From the NCBI GenBank assembly GCA_000335715.1, contig AMYZ01000007.1, positions 62,001-126,000 of the forward strand: 64,000 nt of DNA, read 5' to 3'. Shown here piece after piece: positions 11,689 through 19,974 of the stretch. The position numbers were made by a program, and so were the translations under genes. This DNA is from a beta proteobacterium L13. GTDB lineage: Bacteria > Pseudomonadota > Gammaproteobacteria > Burkholderiales > Chromobacteriaceae. The notes beneath the pieces are model-generated. The model had not been told where the DNA came from, ran no database searches, and saw only the letters and a program-made list of their open reading frames with translations. The first letter of the stretch is position 1. Each line of letters opens with the position of its first letter.

Positions 11689-12453
11689 CTAAAAGTTATT
11701 TTTCCATAAGCGGAGTGTGGCAAAAATGCCTTCTTCAGCGCTGATTTCTTGCCCGGCATATTGTTTGGCTGCGTGGCATACGGCGGCCTCCGCGGTGCGC
11801 AGAAAGGGGTTGGTCGCCAGCTCGTCCGCCAGCATGACAGGCAGCGTGGGCAGGTTGGCCGCACGGCTGGCCCTGTCGCGTTGCAGCCGGGTTGCAATGG
11901 CGCTGTTGGCAGGCTCTACTGCTGCAGCAAAGGCCAGATTGGACAGCGTATATTCGTGTGCCGGGTAACACAGGGTGTCTGGCGGCAGGCTGGCCAGGCT
12001 GCGTAGCGAGTGGAACAGGTCTGGCAGGGTGCCATCAAATACGCGCCCGCAACCAGCACCAAACAAGGTGTCACCACAGAACAGGTGGGGTGCCAGGTAA
12101 AAGGCCAGATGGTTGGCCGTGTGGCCCGGAATGGCCATGACCTGGGCCGCGCAGCCAAAAGCAGGAACTGTGCTACCGTGGCGGCAAGGGTGGTTCACGC
12201 CTGTGATATCCGCCGGCCCGTATACCGCCAGCTGCGGCCATGCGGCTAGCAGGGCAGGCAGCCCGCCGATGTGGTCGGCATGGTGGTGGGTAACCCACAC
12301 CGCTTCCAGCTGTAACTGCTGTCGTGACAGCCAGGCTTGCAATGGCGCGGCATCGCCCGGATCTACCGCAATGGCACGGCGGCTGTCGTGCAAAACCCAG
12401 ATATAATTGTCAGCAAACGCGCTTATAGCGGCGAGGCGAAACATGTCGGCCAT
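11689..12453 (-). CDS. gloB: Hydroxyacylglutathione hydrolase (glyoxalase II)
   Basis: GloB hydrolyses S-D-lactoylglutathione to D-lactate and glutathione, the second step of methylglyoxal detoxification. The metallo-beta-lactamase signature THHHADHIGG (about residues 55-64) supplies the two-metal site; further ligands lie in PGHTANH, CGDTLFGAGCGR and YPAHEYTLSN. The length of 254 residues is typical. Starts at 12453 or 12444 are possible (MADMFRL or MFRL), and either overlaps the start of the divergent yafS gene, so both genes share one short promoter region. Confidence 0.95.
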   Translation of the reverse strand: MADMFRLAAISAFADNYIWVLHDSRRAIAVDPGDAAPLQAWLSRQQLQLEAVWVTHHHADHIGGLPALLAAWPQLAVYGPADITGVNHPCRHGSTVPAFGCAAQVMAIPGHTANHLAFYLAPHLFCGDTLFGAGCGRVFDGTLPDLFHSLRSLASLPPDTLCYPAHEYTLSNLAFAAAVEPANSAIATRLQRDRASRAANLPTLPVMLADELATNPFLRTAEAAVCHAAKQYAGQEISAEEGIFATLRLWKNNF

Positions 12454-13213
12454 GATGTATCCCGAAACGATGGAAGAATTTGCGGACTGGCTAGCCAGCA
12501 GCGAGCTGGGGCACGATCTGCTATGCCGCGAGCAAGCCTTTTTTGACCATGCGGTGGCAGATATATTCGGTTTCCGTGCCGTGCAGCTGGGCCTGGTGGA
12601 TTATGACTTTCTGGCCTGCAACCGCATACCCTGGCATGGCTATGCCGGTATGGATGGCCAGGCTGATGTCGTGTGCGACCCGGCCTACCTGCCGTTTGAC
12701 AGCAAAAGCCTGGACCTGCTGCTGATGCCGCATGCGCTGGATTTTACCAGCGAGCCGCACCAGGTGCTGCGCGAGGCCGAGCGCGTGCTGTTGCCGGAAG
12801 GCCGGCTGGTGCTTACCGGCTTCAACCCGTTTTCATTATGGGGCGCTAGCCGGCTGCTGTACCGCTGCCGCCGTGTGCCCTGGTGTGGCAATTTTGTGGG
12901 CACCAGCCGTCTGAAAGACTGGATGACTTTGCTGCAACTGGAAACCACCGCTACCCGGTTCATGGCATACTCGCCGCCTTTCGCGCGCGCCGACTGGCTG
13001 GCCCGCTGCCGATTCATGGAGCAGGCTGGCGAATACTGTTGGCCGCAGCTGGCGGGTGTCTATGGTGTGGTGGCGGTAAAACGCCAGCGCGGCATGCGCC
13101 TGATCATGCCACGCTGGCAGCGTGCCAAGCCGGCCAGGTCGCTGGCTGTGGCCAGCGGCAACGAGCGCCAACCCATTAACCGAACCCAAGCGAACGAGAC
13201 AAGCCATGAGTGA
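12443..13213 (+). CDS. yafS: YafS-type SAM-dependent methyltransferase
   Basis: A class I methyltransferase of 256 residues. Visible features are the acidic loop region [29 protein letters not shown] and [11 protein letters not shown], typical of the methyltransf_11 fold. The usual GxGxG motif I is not obvious, as in other YafS proteins. The substrate is not known. Its identity is supported by the gloB-yafS-rnhA-dnaQ order shared with E. coli. I took ATG at 12443 (GAGGCG upstream); ATGs at 12452 and 12455 and a TTG at 12407 are alternatives. Its end overlaps rnhA by 8 bases. Confidence 0.8.
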   Translation: MSAMMYPETMEEFADWLASSELGHDLLCREQAFFDHAVADIFGFRAVQLGLVDYDFLACNRIPWHGYAGMDGQADVVCDPAYLPFDSKSLDLLLMPHALDFTSEPHQVLREAERVLLPEGRLVLTGFNPFSLWGASRLLYRCRRVPWCGNFVGTSRLKDWMTLLQLETTATRFMAYSPPFARADWLARCRFMEQAGEYCWPQLAGVYGVVAVKRQRGMRLIMPRWQRAKPARSLAVASGNERQPINRTQANETSHE

Positions 13214-13652
13214 CGACGCAATCGTCGAGATTTACCCCGATGGTGCCTGCAAGGGCAACCCAGGCCCTGGTGGCTGGGGTGTGCTGCTGCGTTACAAAGG
13301 GCAGGAAAAAGAGCTGTTCGGCGGCGAGCACGGCACCACCAATAACCGCATGGAGCTGATGGCGGTGATACAGGGCCTGCAGCTACTGAAGCGCCCGTGC
13401 CGCATTGTGGTGTACACCGACTCGCAATACGTGCAAAAGGGCATTTCCGAGTGGATACACGGCTGGAAAACCCGTGGCTGGAAGACCGCCAGCAAGGAGC
13501 CGGTAAAAAATGCCGACCTGTGGCAGCAGCTGGATGCCCTGCGTAATGGCCATCCGCATGTGGAGTGGCGCTGGGTAAAAGGCCACGCCGGCCACGAATT
13601 CAACGAACGCGCAGACCAGCTGGCCAATGCCGGCGTGGAAAGCCTGCGCTAG
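13206..13652 (+). CDS. rnhA: Ribonuclease HI
   Basis: RNase HI cuts the RNA strand of RNA-DNA hybrids. The 148-residue protein has the four catalytic acids in their family contexts: Asp in [15 protein letters not shown] (residue 12), Glu in NNRMELMAV (near 50), Asp in VYTDSQYV (near 72) and Asp in NERADQLAN close to the C-terminus. The basic protrusion [18 protein letters not shown] is present. The start at 13206 overlaps the end of yafS. Confidence 0.97.
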   Translation: MSDDAIVEIYPDGACKGNPGPGGWGVLLRYKGQEKELFGGEHGTTNNRMELMAVIQGLQLLKRPCRIVVYTDSQYVQKGISEWIHGWKTRGWKTASKEPVKNADLWQQLDALRNGHPHVEWRWVKGHAGHEFNERADQLANAGVESLR

Positions 13653-13696
13653 CCTGTATTGCCGGCAGCCCTGGGGTTGCCAGCCGAAAGCCCATC

Positions 13697-14428
13697 ATGC
13701 GTCAGATCATTCTTGATACCGAAACCACCGGCCTGGACCCGAACCAGGGCCATCGCATTATCGAATTTGCCGGCCTGGAGATGGAAGGCCGCAAGCTGAC
13801 CGGCCGTAGCCTGCATCTGTACATTCACCCGGAGCGCGATATCGACCCGGATGCCGAGCGCGTGCACGGCATCTCGCTGGCCAGCCTGGAAGGCAAACCG
13901 CGCTTTGCCGAGGTAGCACAGCAGCTGGTCGATTTTATCGACGGTGCCGAGCTCATCATTCATAACGCCCCGTTTGACGTGGGCTTCATGAACGCCGAGT
14001 TCAAGCGCTTGGGCATGCCGCCAGTGGCCAAAGTGGCAGGCGGGGTGATCGACACCCTGGCCATGGCACGCGACAACTTTCCCGGCAAGCGCAACAGCCT
14101 GGACGCACTGTGCGACCGCTTCGCGATCGACCGCAGCAACCGTACCTACCACGGCGCGCTGATCGACTGCGAGCTGCTGTCCGAAGTCTACCTGTGGATG
14201 ACGCGTGGCCAGGACAGCCTGCTGATGGACGCCGGCCTGTCCGAAAACGACAACAGCGCCAGCGGCATGCGCATGGCCTTCGAGCGCAAACCGCTGGCCG
14301 TGCTGCAGCCCAGCGCCGACGAGCTGGCCGAGCACCAGGCCTACCTGGACCTGCTGGATAAAAGCGTGAAAGGCAGCTGCCTGTGGCGCAGCATCGAAAA
14401 CCCGCCGCCGGCGGAGCCTGCGGCATGA
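13697..14428 (+). CDS. dnaQ: DNA polymerase III epsilon subunit (proofreading exonuclease)
   Basis: DnaQ is the 3'-5' proofreading exonuclease of the replicative polymerase. The 243-residue protein has the three exonuclease motifs: Exo I ILDTETTGLD (Asp7, Glu9), Exo II NAPFDVGFMN, and Exo III YHGALIDCELL with the DEDDh histidine. The C-terminal part would contact the alpha subunit. The start at 13697 was chosen because MRQIILDTETTG matches the family; the longer frame from 13565 overlaps rnhA in another frame. Its TGA overlaps the ispD ATG (ATGA at 14425-14428). Confidence 0.96.
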   Translation: MRQIILDTETTGLDPNQGHRIIEFAGLEMEGRKLTGRSLHLYIHPERDIDPDAERVHGISLASLEGKPRFAEVAQQLVDFIDGAELIIHNAPFDVGFMNAEFKRLGMPPVAKVAGGVIDTLAMARDNFPGKRNSLDALCDRFAIDRSNRTYHGALIDCELLSEVYLWMTRGQDSLLMDAGLSENDNSASGMRMAFERKPLAVLQPSADELAEHQAYLDLLDKSVKGSCLWRSIENPPPAEPAA

Positions 14429-15105
14429 GCCAGCGTATTGCCCTGATACCGGCAGCCGGCCATGGCAGCCGTTTTGGTACCGCCACCCCCAAGCAGTACC
14501 AGCTGCTACACGGCCAGCCACTGCTGGCACATACCGTCAACGTACTGTGCGCCTGTGCTGCGATAGACCGCGTAGTGGTGGTGATTTCCCCCGGCGACGA
14601 GTGGTTTGACAGCTACAGTTGGCCGCAAGCCAAGCTGGAAGTACTGCGCGCTGGCGGCGCCAGCCGCGCCCAGAGCGTGGCCAATGGTCTGGTGGCGCTG
14701 GCTGCCGACGAAGACGACTGGGTGCTGGTGCACGACGCCGCGCGCTGCTGCCTGAGCCCCGCCGCACTGCAACGCCTGCTGGACGAAGTGGGCGACGACG
14801 CCATCGGCGGCATCCTGGCGCAGCCGGTAGCTGACACCGTCAAGCTGGGCAAGGTTGGCCGCATTGCCGCCACCGTACCGCGCGACAATCTGTGGCTGGC
14901 ACAAACCCCGCAAATGTTCCGCGCCGGTTTGCTGGCCGAAGCGCTGCAGGATGCGGCCAACCCGGCCATTACCGACGAAGCCTCCGCTATCGAGCTGTTG
15001 GGCCACGCGCCACGGCTGGTGGTGGGCGAGGCGCAGAATTTCAAGGTGACCTGGCCGGGTGACCTGGCGCTGGCGGCGGCCATTCTGGCGGCGCGCCAGG
15101 CCTGA
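14425..15105 (+). CDS. ispD: 2-C-methyl-D-erythritol 4-phosphate cytidylyltransferase
   Basis: IspD makes CDP-methylerythritol from MEP and CTP in the non-mevalonate isoprenoid pathway. The 226-residue enzyme has the CTP-binding N-terminus [11 protein letters not shown] with the Lys of [14 protein letters not shown], and the C-terminal [19 protein letters not shown] motif. It is followed by ispF, the usual partner, 34 bases downstream. Three GTTGGCCGCA copies fall in this gene (14618, 14854, 14952) and one in the spacer to ispF (15113). Confidence 0.95.
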   Translation: MSQRIALIPAAGHGSRFGTATPKQYQLLHGQPLLAHTVNVLCACAAIDRVVVVISPGDEWFDSYSWPQAKLEVLRAGGASRAQSVANGLVALAADEDDWVLVHDAARCCLSPAALQRLLDEVGDDAIGGILAQPVADTVKLGKVGRIAATVPRDNLWLAQTPQMFRAGLLAEALQDAANPAITDEASAIELLGHAPRLVVGEAQNFKVTWPGDLALAAAILAARQA

Positions 15106-15139
15106 CACCGGCTGCGGCCAACCATTGCAAGGACAAGAC

Positions 15140-15625
15140 ATGACACCGTTTCGCATAGGCCAGGGTTACGATGTACACCGCCTGGTAGAAGGCCGCCCGC
15201 TGATCCTGGGCGGGGTAACGATCCCGCACGACAAAGGCCTGCTGGGCCACTCGGACGCCGACGCGCTGCTGCACGCCATTACCGACGCCGTGCTGGGCGC
15301 CGCTGCGCTGGGCGACATTGGCCGCCACTTTCCCGATACCGACCCTACGTTCAAAGGCGCCGACAGCGGCGTCCTGCTGCAAGAAGCCATGCGCCGCGTG
15401 CGCGCCGCCGGCTGGCAGCTGGTGAACGTGGATAGCACCATCGTTGCCCAGGCCCCCAAGCTGGCGCCGCATATCGACGCCATCCGCGCGCGCATTGCCC
15501 AGCTACTGGACATCGACGTGGCTTGCGTCAACGTAAAAGGCAAGACCAACGAAAAGCTGGGCTACCTGGGCCGCGCCGAGGCAATAGAAACGCAGGCTGT
15601 CTGCCTGCTGGTGCCCGCCAACTGA
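15140..15625 (+). CDS. ispF: 2-C-methyl-D-erythritol 2,4-cyclodiphosphate synthase
   Basis: IspF closes the cyclodiphosphate ring in the MEP isoprenoid pathway. The 161-residue trimeric enzyme has metal ligands Asp11 and His13 in GYDVHRL and the following His in [16 protein letters not shown], plus [12 protein letters not shown] and the C-terminal [17 protein letters not shown] motif. The start at 15140 has AAGGACAAG upstream. Confidence 0.97.
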   Translation: MTPFRIGQGYDVHRLVEGRPLILGGVTIPHDKGLLGHSDADALLHAITDAVLGAAALGDIGRHFPDTDPTFKGADSGVLLQEAMRRVRAAGWQLVNVDSTIVAQAPKLAPHIDAIRARIAQLLDIDVACVNVKGKTNEKLGYLGRAEAIETQAVCLLVPAN

Positions 15626-15654
15626 TTTCTCTTTCTTTTTTGGAGTGCTACACC

Positions 15655-16317
15655 ATGGACCAGAACCAACTGAAACAACTGGTAGCCCAGGCTGCCGTCA
15701 AGCTCGTACCGGAAGACTGCATCGTCGGCGTGGGTACCGGTAGCACCGTCAACTTCTTCATCGACGAGCTGGCCAAGATCAAGGGCCGCATCAAAGGCGC
15801 GGTTTCCAGCTCCGAGGCGTCGACCCAGCGCCTGAAAGCCATCGGCATTCCGGTATTCGACCTGAACACTGTGGGCCCGGACGAAGTGCCGGTGTACGTG
15901 GACGGCGCCGACGAGGTCAACCACCATCTGCACATGATCAAGGGCGGCGGCGCAGCGCTGACACGCGAGAAAATCGTGGCGGCCGTGGCGCAGCAGTTCA
16001 TTTGCATTGCCGACCAGAGCAAGTACGTGGAGATCATGGGCAAGTTCCCGCTGCCGGTAGAAGTCATCCCGATGGCACGCAGCCACGTGGCGCGCGAGCT
16101 GGTGAAGCTGGGTGGCCACCCGGAATGGCGCATGGGTGTCACTACCGATAACGGCAACATCATTCTGGACGTACACGGCCTGCAGATTGCCGAGCCGGTG
16201 AAACTGGAAAACCAGATCAACCAGATCGTGGGCGTGGTCACCAACGGTCTGTTTGCCCAGCGTCGTGCCGACGTGCTGCTGCTGGGTACGCCAGACGGGG
16301 TAAAAGAGCTGCGCTAA
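15655..16317 (+). CDS. rpiA: Ribose-5-phosphate isomerase A
   Basis: RpiA interconverts ribose 5-phosphate and ribulose 5-phosphate in the pentose phosphate pathway. The 220-residue protein has the substrate loop [13 protein letters not shown], the catalytic Asp pair in [20 protein letters not shown] and ADQSKYVE. The start at 15655 has TTTTTTGGAGTG upstream, so a GGAG site. A terminator follows directly. Confidence 0.97.
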   Translation: MDQNQLKQLVAQAAVKLVPEDCIVGVGTGSTVNFFIDELAKIKGRIKGAVSSSEASTQRLKAIGIPVFDLNTVGPDEVPVYVDGADEVNHHLHMIKGGGAALTREKIVAAVAQQFICIADQSKYVEIMGKFPLPVEVIPMARSHVARELVKLGGHPEWRMGVTTDNGNIILDVHGLQIAEPVKLENQINQIVGVVTNGLFAQRRADVLLLGTPDGVKELR

Positions 16318-16324
16318 ACCCGGC

Positions 16325-16380
16325 AGGCCGGCCCGGTGTGGGTTTGCTGCTGCAAGCCAGCGCCGTGCCGGCCTTTTTTG
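16325..16380 (+). terminator. Terminator after rpiA
   Basis: Arms AGGCCGGC (16325-16332) and GCCGGCCT (16367-16374) with a long internal loop, followed by TTTTTTG. Confidence 0.75.
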
Positions 16381-16396
16381 TGCAGATGAAACATAA

Positions 16397-16418
16397 CTGT
16401 CATCTGGCCGCCATATCA
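16397..16418 (+). promoter_or_regulatory. Possible Pho box upstream of phoU
   Basis: CTGTCATCTGG is followed at the canonical 11-base step by CCGCCATATCA, matching the 7-base core CTGTCAT 7/7 and 5/7. No clear -10 box lies at the position seen in the two Pho promoters at 52382 and 53002, so this is a weaker call. PhoU belongs to the Pho regulon in many proteobacteria, which makes it plausible. Confidence 0.35.
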
Positions 16419-16451
16419 TGACGCGTTGAGTCTATTTCCGACGAGGTTGCC

Positions 16452-17168
16452 ATGCCTGAACATATTTCCAAACAGTTTGACCTGGAGCTCGAAACCATCC
16501 GTACCCGCGTACTGCAGATGGGTGGGCTGGTAGAACAGCAAATCCGCGCCGCCATGGATGCTTTGCAAAGCGGCGATGTCGACCGTCTGGACAAAGTGGT
16601 GGCCGACGATACCAAGGTCAACGCGCTGGAAGTGCAGATCGACGAAGACTGCCAGCACATCATTGCGCGCCGCCAGCCGGCCGCCAGTGACCTGCGCATG
16701 GTGATCACCGTGATCAAAACCATTACCGATCTGGAGCGCATCGGCGACGAGGCGCAAAAGATTGCTCGCGTTGGCCGCACCATGTACCAGACCGGCCGCT
16801 ACCCGGCGCCGCGCTTTCGCGAAGCCGCCAAGATGGCCGAGGTCGCCCTGGGCATGCTGCACCGTGCGCTGGACGCCTTTGCCCGCCTGGATGCTACCGC
16901 CGCCATCGAGCTGGCCGAGCAAGACCTGCTGCTGGACCAGGACTACGCCTCCGAGCTGCGTGCCCAGGTGACTTTCATGATGGAAGACCCGCGCACCATC
17001 AGCATGTCCATTGACACCATGTTCATCTGCAAGGCCATCGAGCGTATCGGTGACCACGCCAAGAACATCTCCGAATACGTGGTGTACCTGGTGAAGGGCA
17101 AAGACATTCGCCACACCTCGCTGGAAGACAAAAAACGCGAGTCTCTGGGTGATGCTGCCACGCAATAA
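16452..17168 (+). CDS. phoU: Phosphate signalling protein PhoU
   Basis: PhoU links the Pst phosphate transporter to the PhoR kinase and shuts down the Pho regulon when phosphate is plentiful. The 238-residue protein consists of two three-helix PhoU repeats with the metal-binding motifs (TDLERIGDEAQKIA at about 97-110 and KAIERIGDHAKNISEYVVYL near 194-213). It stands alone, without pst genes, as in several betaproteobacteria, and a terminator follows. ppx is next, which fits phosphate metabolism. Confidence 0.95.
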   Translation: MPEHISKQFDLELETIRTRVLQMGGLVEQQIRAAMDALQSGDVDRLDKVVADDTKVNALEVQIDEDCQHIIARRQPAASDLRMVITVIKTITDLERIGDEAQKIARVGRTMYQTGRYPAPRFREAAKMAEVALGMLHRALDAFARLDATAAIELAEQDLLLDQDYASELRAQVTFMMEDPRTISMSIDTMFICKAIERIGDHAKNISEYVVYLVKGKDIRHTSLEDKKRESLGDAATQ

Positions 17169-17188
17169 GCATGGCAAGCAGGGCCAAG

Positions 17189-17218
17189 CGGCGGTAACAT
17201 CGGTTACCGCCGTTTTTT
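17189..17218 (+). terminator. Terminator after phoU
   Basis: A perfect 10-bp stem CGGCGGTAAC (17189-17198) / GTTACCGCCG (17203-17212) with an ATCG loop is followed by TTTTTT. Confidence 0.93.
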
Positions 17219-17251
17219 ATTGACCTACTGACAAGAGAGAAGGGGTGACAT

Positions 17252-18745
17252 TTGAGCTCCGTTAAGCCCCCGTTTGACGTGCTGGCTACCGTAGATATGG
17301 GGTCCAACAGCTTTCGGCTGCAGATTTCCCGCGTGGTAGACGACCAGCTGTATACCCTGGATTCCCTCAAAGACACCGTGCGACTGGGCGGTGGCCTGCA
17401 AGACGACAAAACCCTGGATAGCGAAACCCTGCAGCGCGCCCTAGCCTGCATGGGCCGCTTTGGCGAGCGGCTGCGCGGGCTCGACCCCAAACAGGTACGC
17501 GTGGTGGGCACCAATACCCTGCGCGTGGCGAAAAACGCCCCCGAATTCATCGTGGAAGCCGAGCGTTTGCTGGGCTTCCCCATCGAAATTATTGCCGGCC
17601 GCGAAGAGGCCCGCCTGATCTACCTGGGTGCTGCGCACAGCCTGCCGGCCACCAAAGAGCGCCGCCTGGTGGTGGATATTGGCGGCGGTTCTACCGAGTT
17701 CATCATCGGCAGCGGCTACAAAGCGCACGTGACCGAAAGCCTGCCGCTGGGCTGCGTGGTGTTCAGCAAGCGCTTCTTTGTGGATGGCAAGATCAGCAAG
17801 AATGCGTTTCGAGACGCCGAGCTGGCCTCGCGCAACGAAATCCAGCGCATCGTGCACGAGTACCCGGCCAGCGAATGGCAGCTGGCGGTAGGCACCTCCG
17901 GCACCGCGCGGGCACTGCGCGACATGATGGAAGCCAACGGCTGGAGCAACGGCGAGATCACCCTGCGCGGCATGAAGCGCCTGCGCGACGACCTGATTGC
18001 CTGCGGCCACACCAAAGACATCCGTATCAATGGCCTGAAAGACGACCGTGCGCCGGTGTTGCCGGGCGGCCTGGCCATCATGATTGCCATTTTCGAGTCG
18101 CTGGCCATCGAGCAGATGATCGTGACCGATGGCGCCCTGCGCGACGGCGTGCTGTACGACCTGATGGGGCGCCAGCGCGAAAAAGACATGCGCGACTCCA
18201 CCATTACCCAGTTCAAGCGCCGTTACCACGTAGACGTGCCGCAGGCCGAGCGGGTGTCCGGTCTGGCCGAGCGCCTGTTCCGCCTGGTGTCGGGCGACGC
18301 GCTGGACCCGGACATGCTCAAACGCGTGATCTGGGCCGCCAAGGTGCACGAAATCGGCCTGACCATCGCCCACGCTGCGTATCACAAGCATTCGGCTTAT
18401 GTGCTGACCAATGCCGACATGCCCGGCTTTTCACGCCGTGAACAAAGCACGCTGGCGACCATCGTGCTGGGCCACCGTGGCGATATGGGCAAGATGGTAA
18501 AAGAGGTTACCGACCCGGCGCTGTGGCCTGCCGTGCTGTCGCTCAGGTTGGCCGCATTGTTCTACCGCAGCCGCAACGAGCTGGATATCAACGCCGTGCA
18601 CGGCCTGACACCCACCATGAACGGCTACGCGCTGACCGTGGGCAAAGACTGGCTGGCGGCCAACCCGCTCACCACCGCGGCCTTCCGTCAGGAAATCGCG
18701 CAGTGGCGTGCCATTGGCGTGGCGCTGGAGCTGCGCGGCGACTAG
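17252..18745 (+). CDS. ppx: Exopolyphosphatase (Ppx/GppA family)
   Basis: This enzyme removes terminal phosphate from polyphosphate or hydrolyses pppGpp. The 497-residue protein has the ASKHA phosphate motifs VDMGSNSFRLQI (about residues 12-23) and DIGGGSTEFIIG (near 144), and a C-terminal HD-like helical domain (ERLFRLVSGDALDPDMLKRVIWAAKVHEIG). TTG at 17252 is the best start: it follows AGAGAGAAGGGG and no earlier start is available after the phoU terminator. The location beside phoU supports the polyphosphatase role. Confidence 0.92.
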   Translation: MSSVKPPFDVLATVDMGSNSFRLQISRVVDDQLYTLDSLKDTVRLGGGLQDDKTLDSETLQRALACMGRFGERLRGLDPKQVRVVGTNTLRVAKNAPEFIVEAERLLGFPIEIIAGREEARLIYLGAAHSLPATKERRLVVDIGGGSTEFIIGSGYKAHVTESLPLGCVVFSKRFFVDGKISKNAFRDAELASRNEIQRIVHEYPASEWQLAVGTSGTARALRDMMEANGWSNGEITLRGMKRLRDDLIACGHTKDIRINGLKDDRAPVLPGGLAIMIAIFESLAIEQMIVTDGALRDGVLYDLMGRQREKDMRDSTITQFKRRYHVDVPQAERVSGLAERLFRLVSGDALDPDMLKRVIWAAKVHEIGLTIAHAAYHKHSAYVLTNADMPGFSRREQSTLATIVLGHRGDMGKMVKEVTDPALWPAVLSLRLAALFYRSRNELDINAVHGLTPTMNGYALTVGKDWLAANPLTTAAFRQEIAQWRAIGVALELRGD

Positions 18746-18796
18746 TACCGCGGGCAATATGAACCGCAGCGGCGCAGGCCGCTGCAAGCCGGCTTT

Positions 18797-18818
18797 GCCG
18801 CACTTCGGTGCGGCTTTG
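18797..18818 (+). terminator. Probable terminator after ppx
   Basis: GCCGCAC (18797-18803), loop TTCG, GTGCGGC (18808-18814), then TTTGT. The UUCG tetraloop is stable, but the T-run is short. Confidence 0.65.
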
Positions 18819-18848
18819 TCACGTATCAAGGTCTGGAAAAGGATAACC

Positions 18849-19913
18849 ATGCGCCACCCCGAGCTGAAACAGCGCCACCCCACACTAGGCGAGGCACCCG
18901 GTACGTTGGCCGCATCGGCTGGTGATGCGGTGGCCAGTAGTATCTCGCTGGTGGAATACACGGCAGACGACTACCTGGAGACGCGCTTTGCCACGGTAGA
19001 AGAAGGCCTGGCGCACCGGGCGCAGCTGCCCAACCTGTGGCTAAACGTGTACGGCCTGACCGACCCCGCCGTACTGCAAGCCATCGGCCAGCGCTTTGGC
19101 CTGCACCCACTGGTGCTGGAAGACATCGCCAACATCCGCCAGCGGCCAAAGGTAGACGACTACGGCAGCTACCTGTTTATTGCCACCCGCGTGTACCGCT
19201 ACCAGCAGGAAGGCCAGCGCCTGGTGCATGACCAGGTGTATCTGGTGATAGGCAGTGGCTTTGTGCTGACTTTCCAGACCCAGCCCTTGGGCGTGTTCAC
19301 CAGCCTGCGCGAGCGCCTGCAGGCTGGCCGTGGCCTGGTGCGCCAGCTGGGGGCGGACTACCTGGGCTACTCGCTACTGGACGCCATCATCGACGACTAC
19401 TTTGGCGTGCTGGACCAGTTCAACGCCCGGGTGGAGGATCTGGACCGCCAGGTGCTGGGCGGCCACGACCGCTTCATCCTGGCGCGCATCCAGCGCCAGA
19501 AGCAGGACGCCATGCGCCTGCGCCGCGCCCTGGTGCCGCTACGCGAGGTGCTCAATACGCTGGTGCGTGGCGATTACGCCTTCTTCCAGCGCGACACCAT
19601 GGTGTACCTGCGCGATGCCTTCGATCACACCCTGCACCTGATCGAGTCGCTGGAAGCCGCGCGCGAAGCCATCGGTGGCATGCTGGACCTGTATATGTCG
19701 GCGCAGTCCAACCGGCTGAACGTGCAGATGCGCGTGCTCACCGTGATTACCATCATCTTCATGCCGCTGACGCTGATTGCCGGTATCTACGGCATGAACT
19801 TCGACAATATGCCCGAGCTGCACTGGCACTTTGGCTACTACTACGCCATCGCGCTGATGGGGGCCATTGCGCTGGGGCTGGGCATTGTCTTCTGGCGCAG
19901 GCGCTGGCTGTAG
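18849..19913 (+). CDS. corA: CorA-family magnesium/cobalt channel
   Basis: CorA proteins are pentameric divalent-cation channels of the inner membrane. The 354-residue product has the large cytoplasmic N-terminal domain with HPLVLEDIANIRQRPKVDDYGSYLFI, a long stalk helix, and two C-terminal transmembrane segments joined by the signature YGMNF (near residues 313-317). It ends with a basic WRRRWL tail. I chose ATG at 18849, after AAGGATAACC; the upstream in-frame start at 18708 lies inside ppx. Whether it moves Mg, Co or Zn cannot be decided from sequence. Confidence 0.92.
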   Translation: MRHPELKQRHPTLGEAPGTLAASAGDAVASSISLVEYTADDYLETRFATVEEGLAHRAQLPNLWLNVYGLTDPAVLQAIGQRFGLHPLVLEDIANIRQRPKVDDYGSYLFIATRVYRYQQEGQRLVHDQVYLVIGSGFVLTFQTQPLGVFTSLRERLQAGRGLVRQLGADYLGYSLLDAIIDDYFGVLDQFNARVEDLDRQVLGGHDRFILARIQRQKQDAMRLRRALVPLREVLNTLVRGDYAFFQRDTMVYLRDAFDHTLHLIESLEAAREAIGGMLDLYMSAQSNRLNVQMRVLTVITIIFMPLTLIAGIYGMNFDNMPELHWHFGYYYAIALMGAIALGLGIVFWRRRWL

Positions 19914-19924
19914 TGGCTTGTTTA

Positions 19925-19941
19925 ATACCCCTATGGGGTAT
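19925..19941. promoter_or_regulatory. Palindromic operator upstream of copA
   Basis: ATACCCC-TAT-GGGGTAT is a 17-bp inverted repeat with perfect 7-bp arms, 33 bases before the copA start. G-tract inverted repeats of this sort are bound by the CsoR/RcnR/FrmR family; the spacing differs from the usual CueR site. No such regulator gene is in the window. Confidence 0.55.
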
Positions 19942-19974
19942 ACGATAGTGCTATCAGTCAACCGGTAACGCCCG

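Noticed and set aside
12906-12915. Exact copy of the Neisseria uptake sequence GCCGTCTGAA in yafS
   Set aside because: It is the only copy I saw in 64 kb, which is compatible with chance, so the classical Neisseria sequence is not used here.
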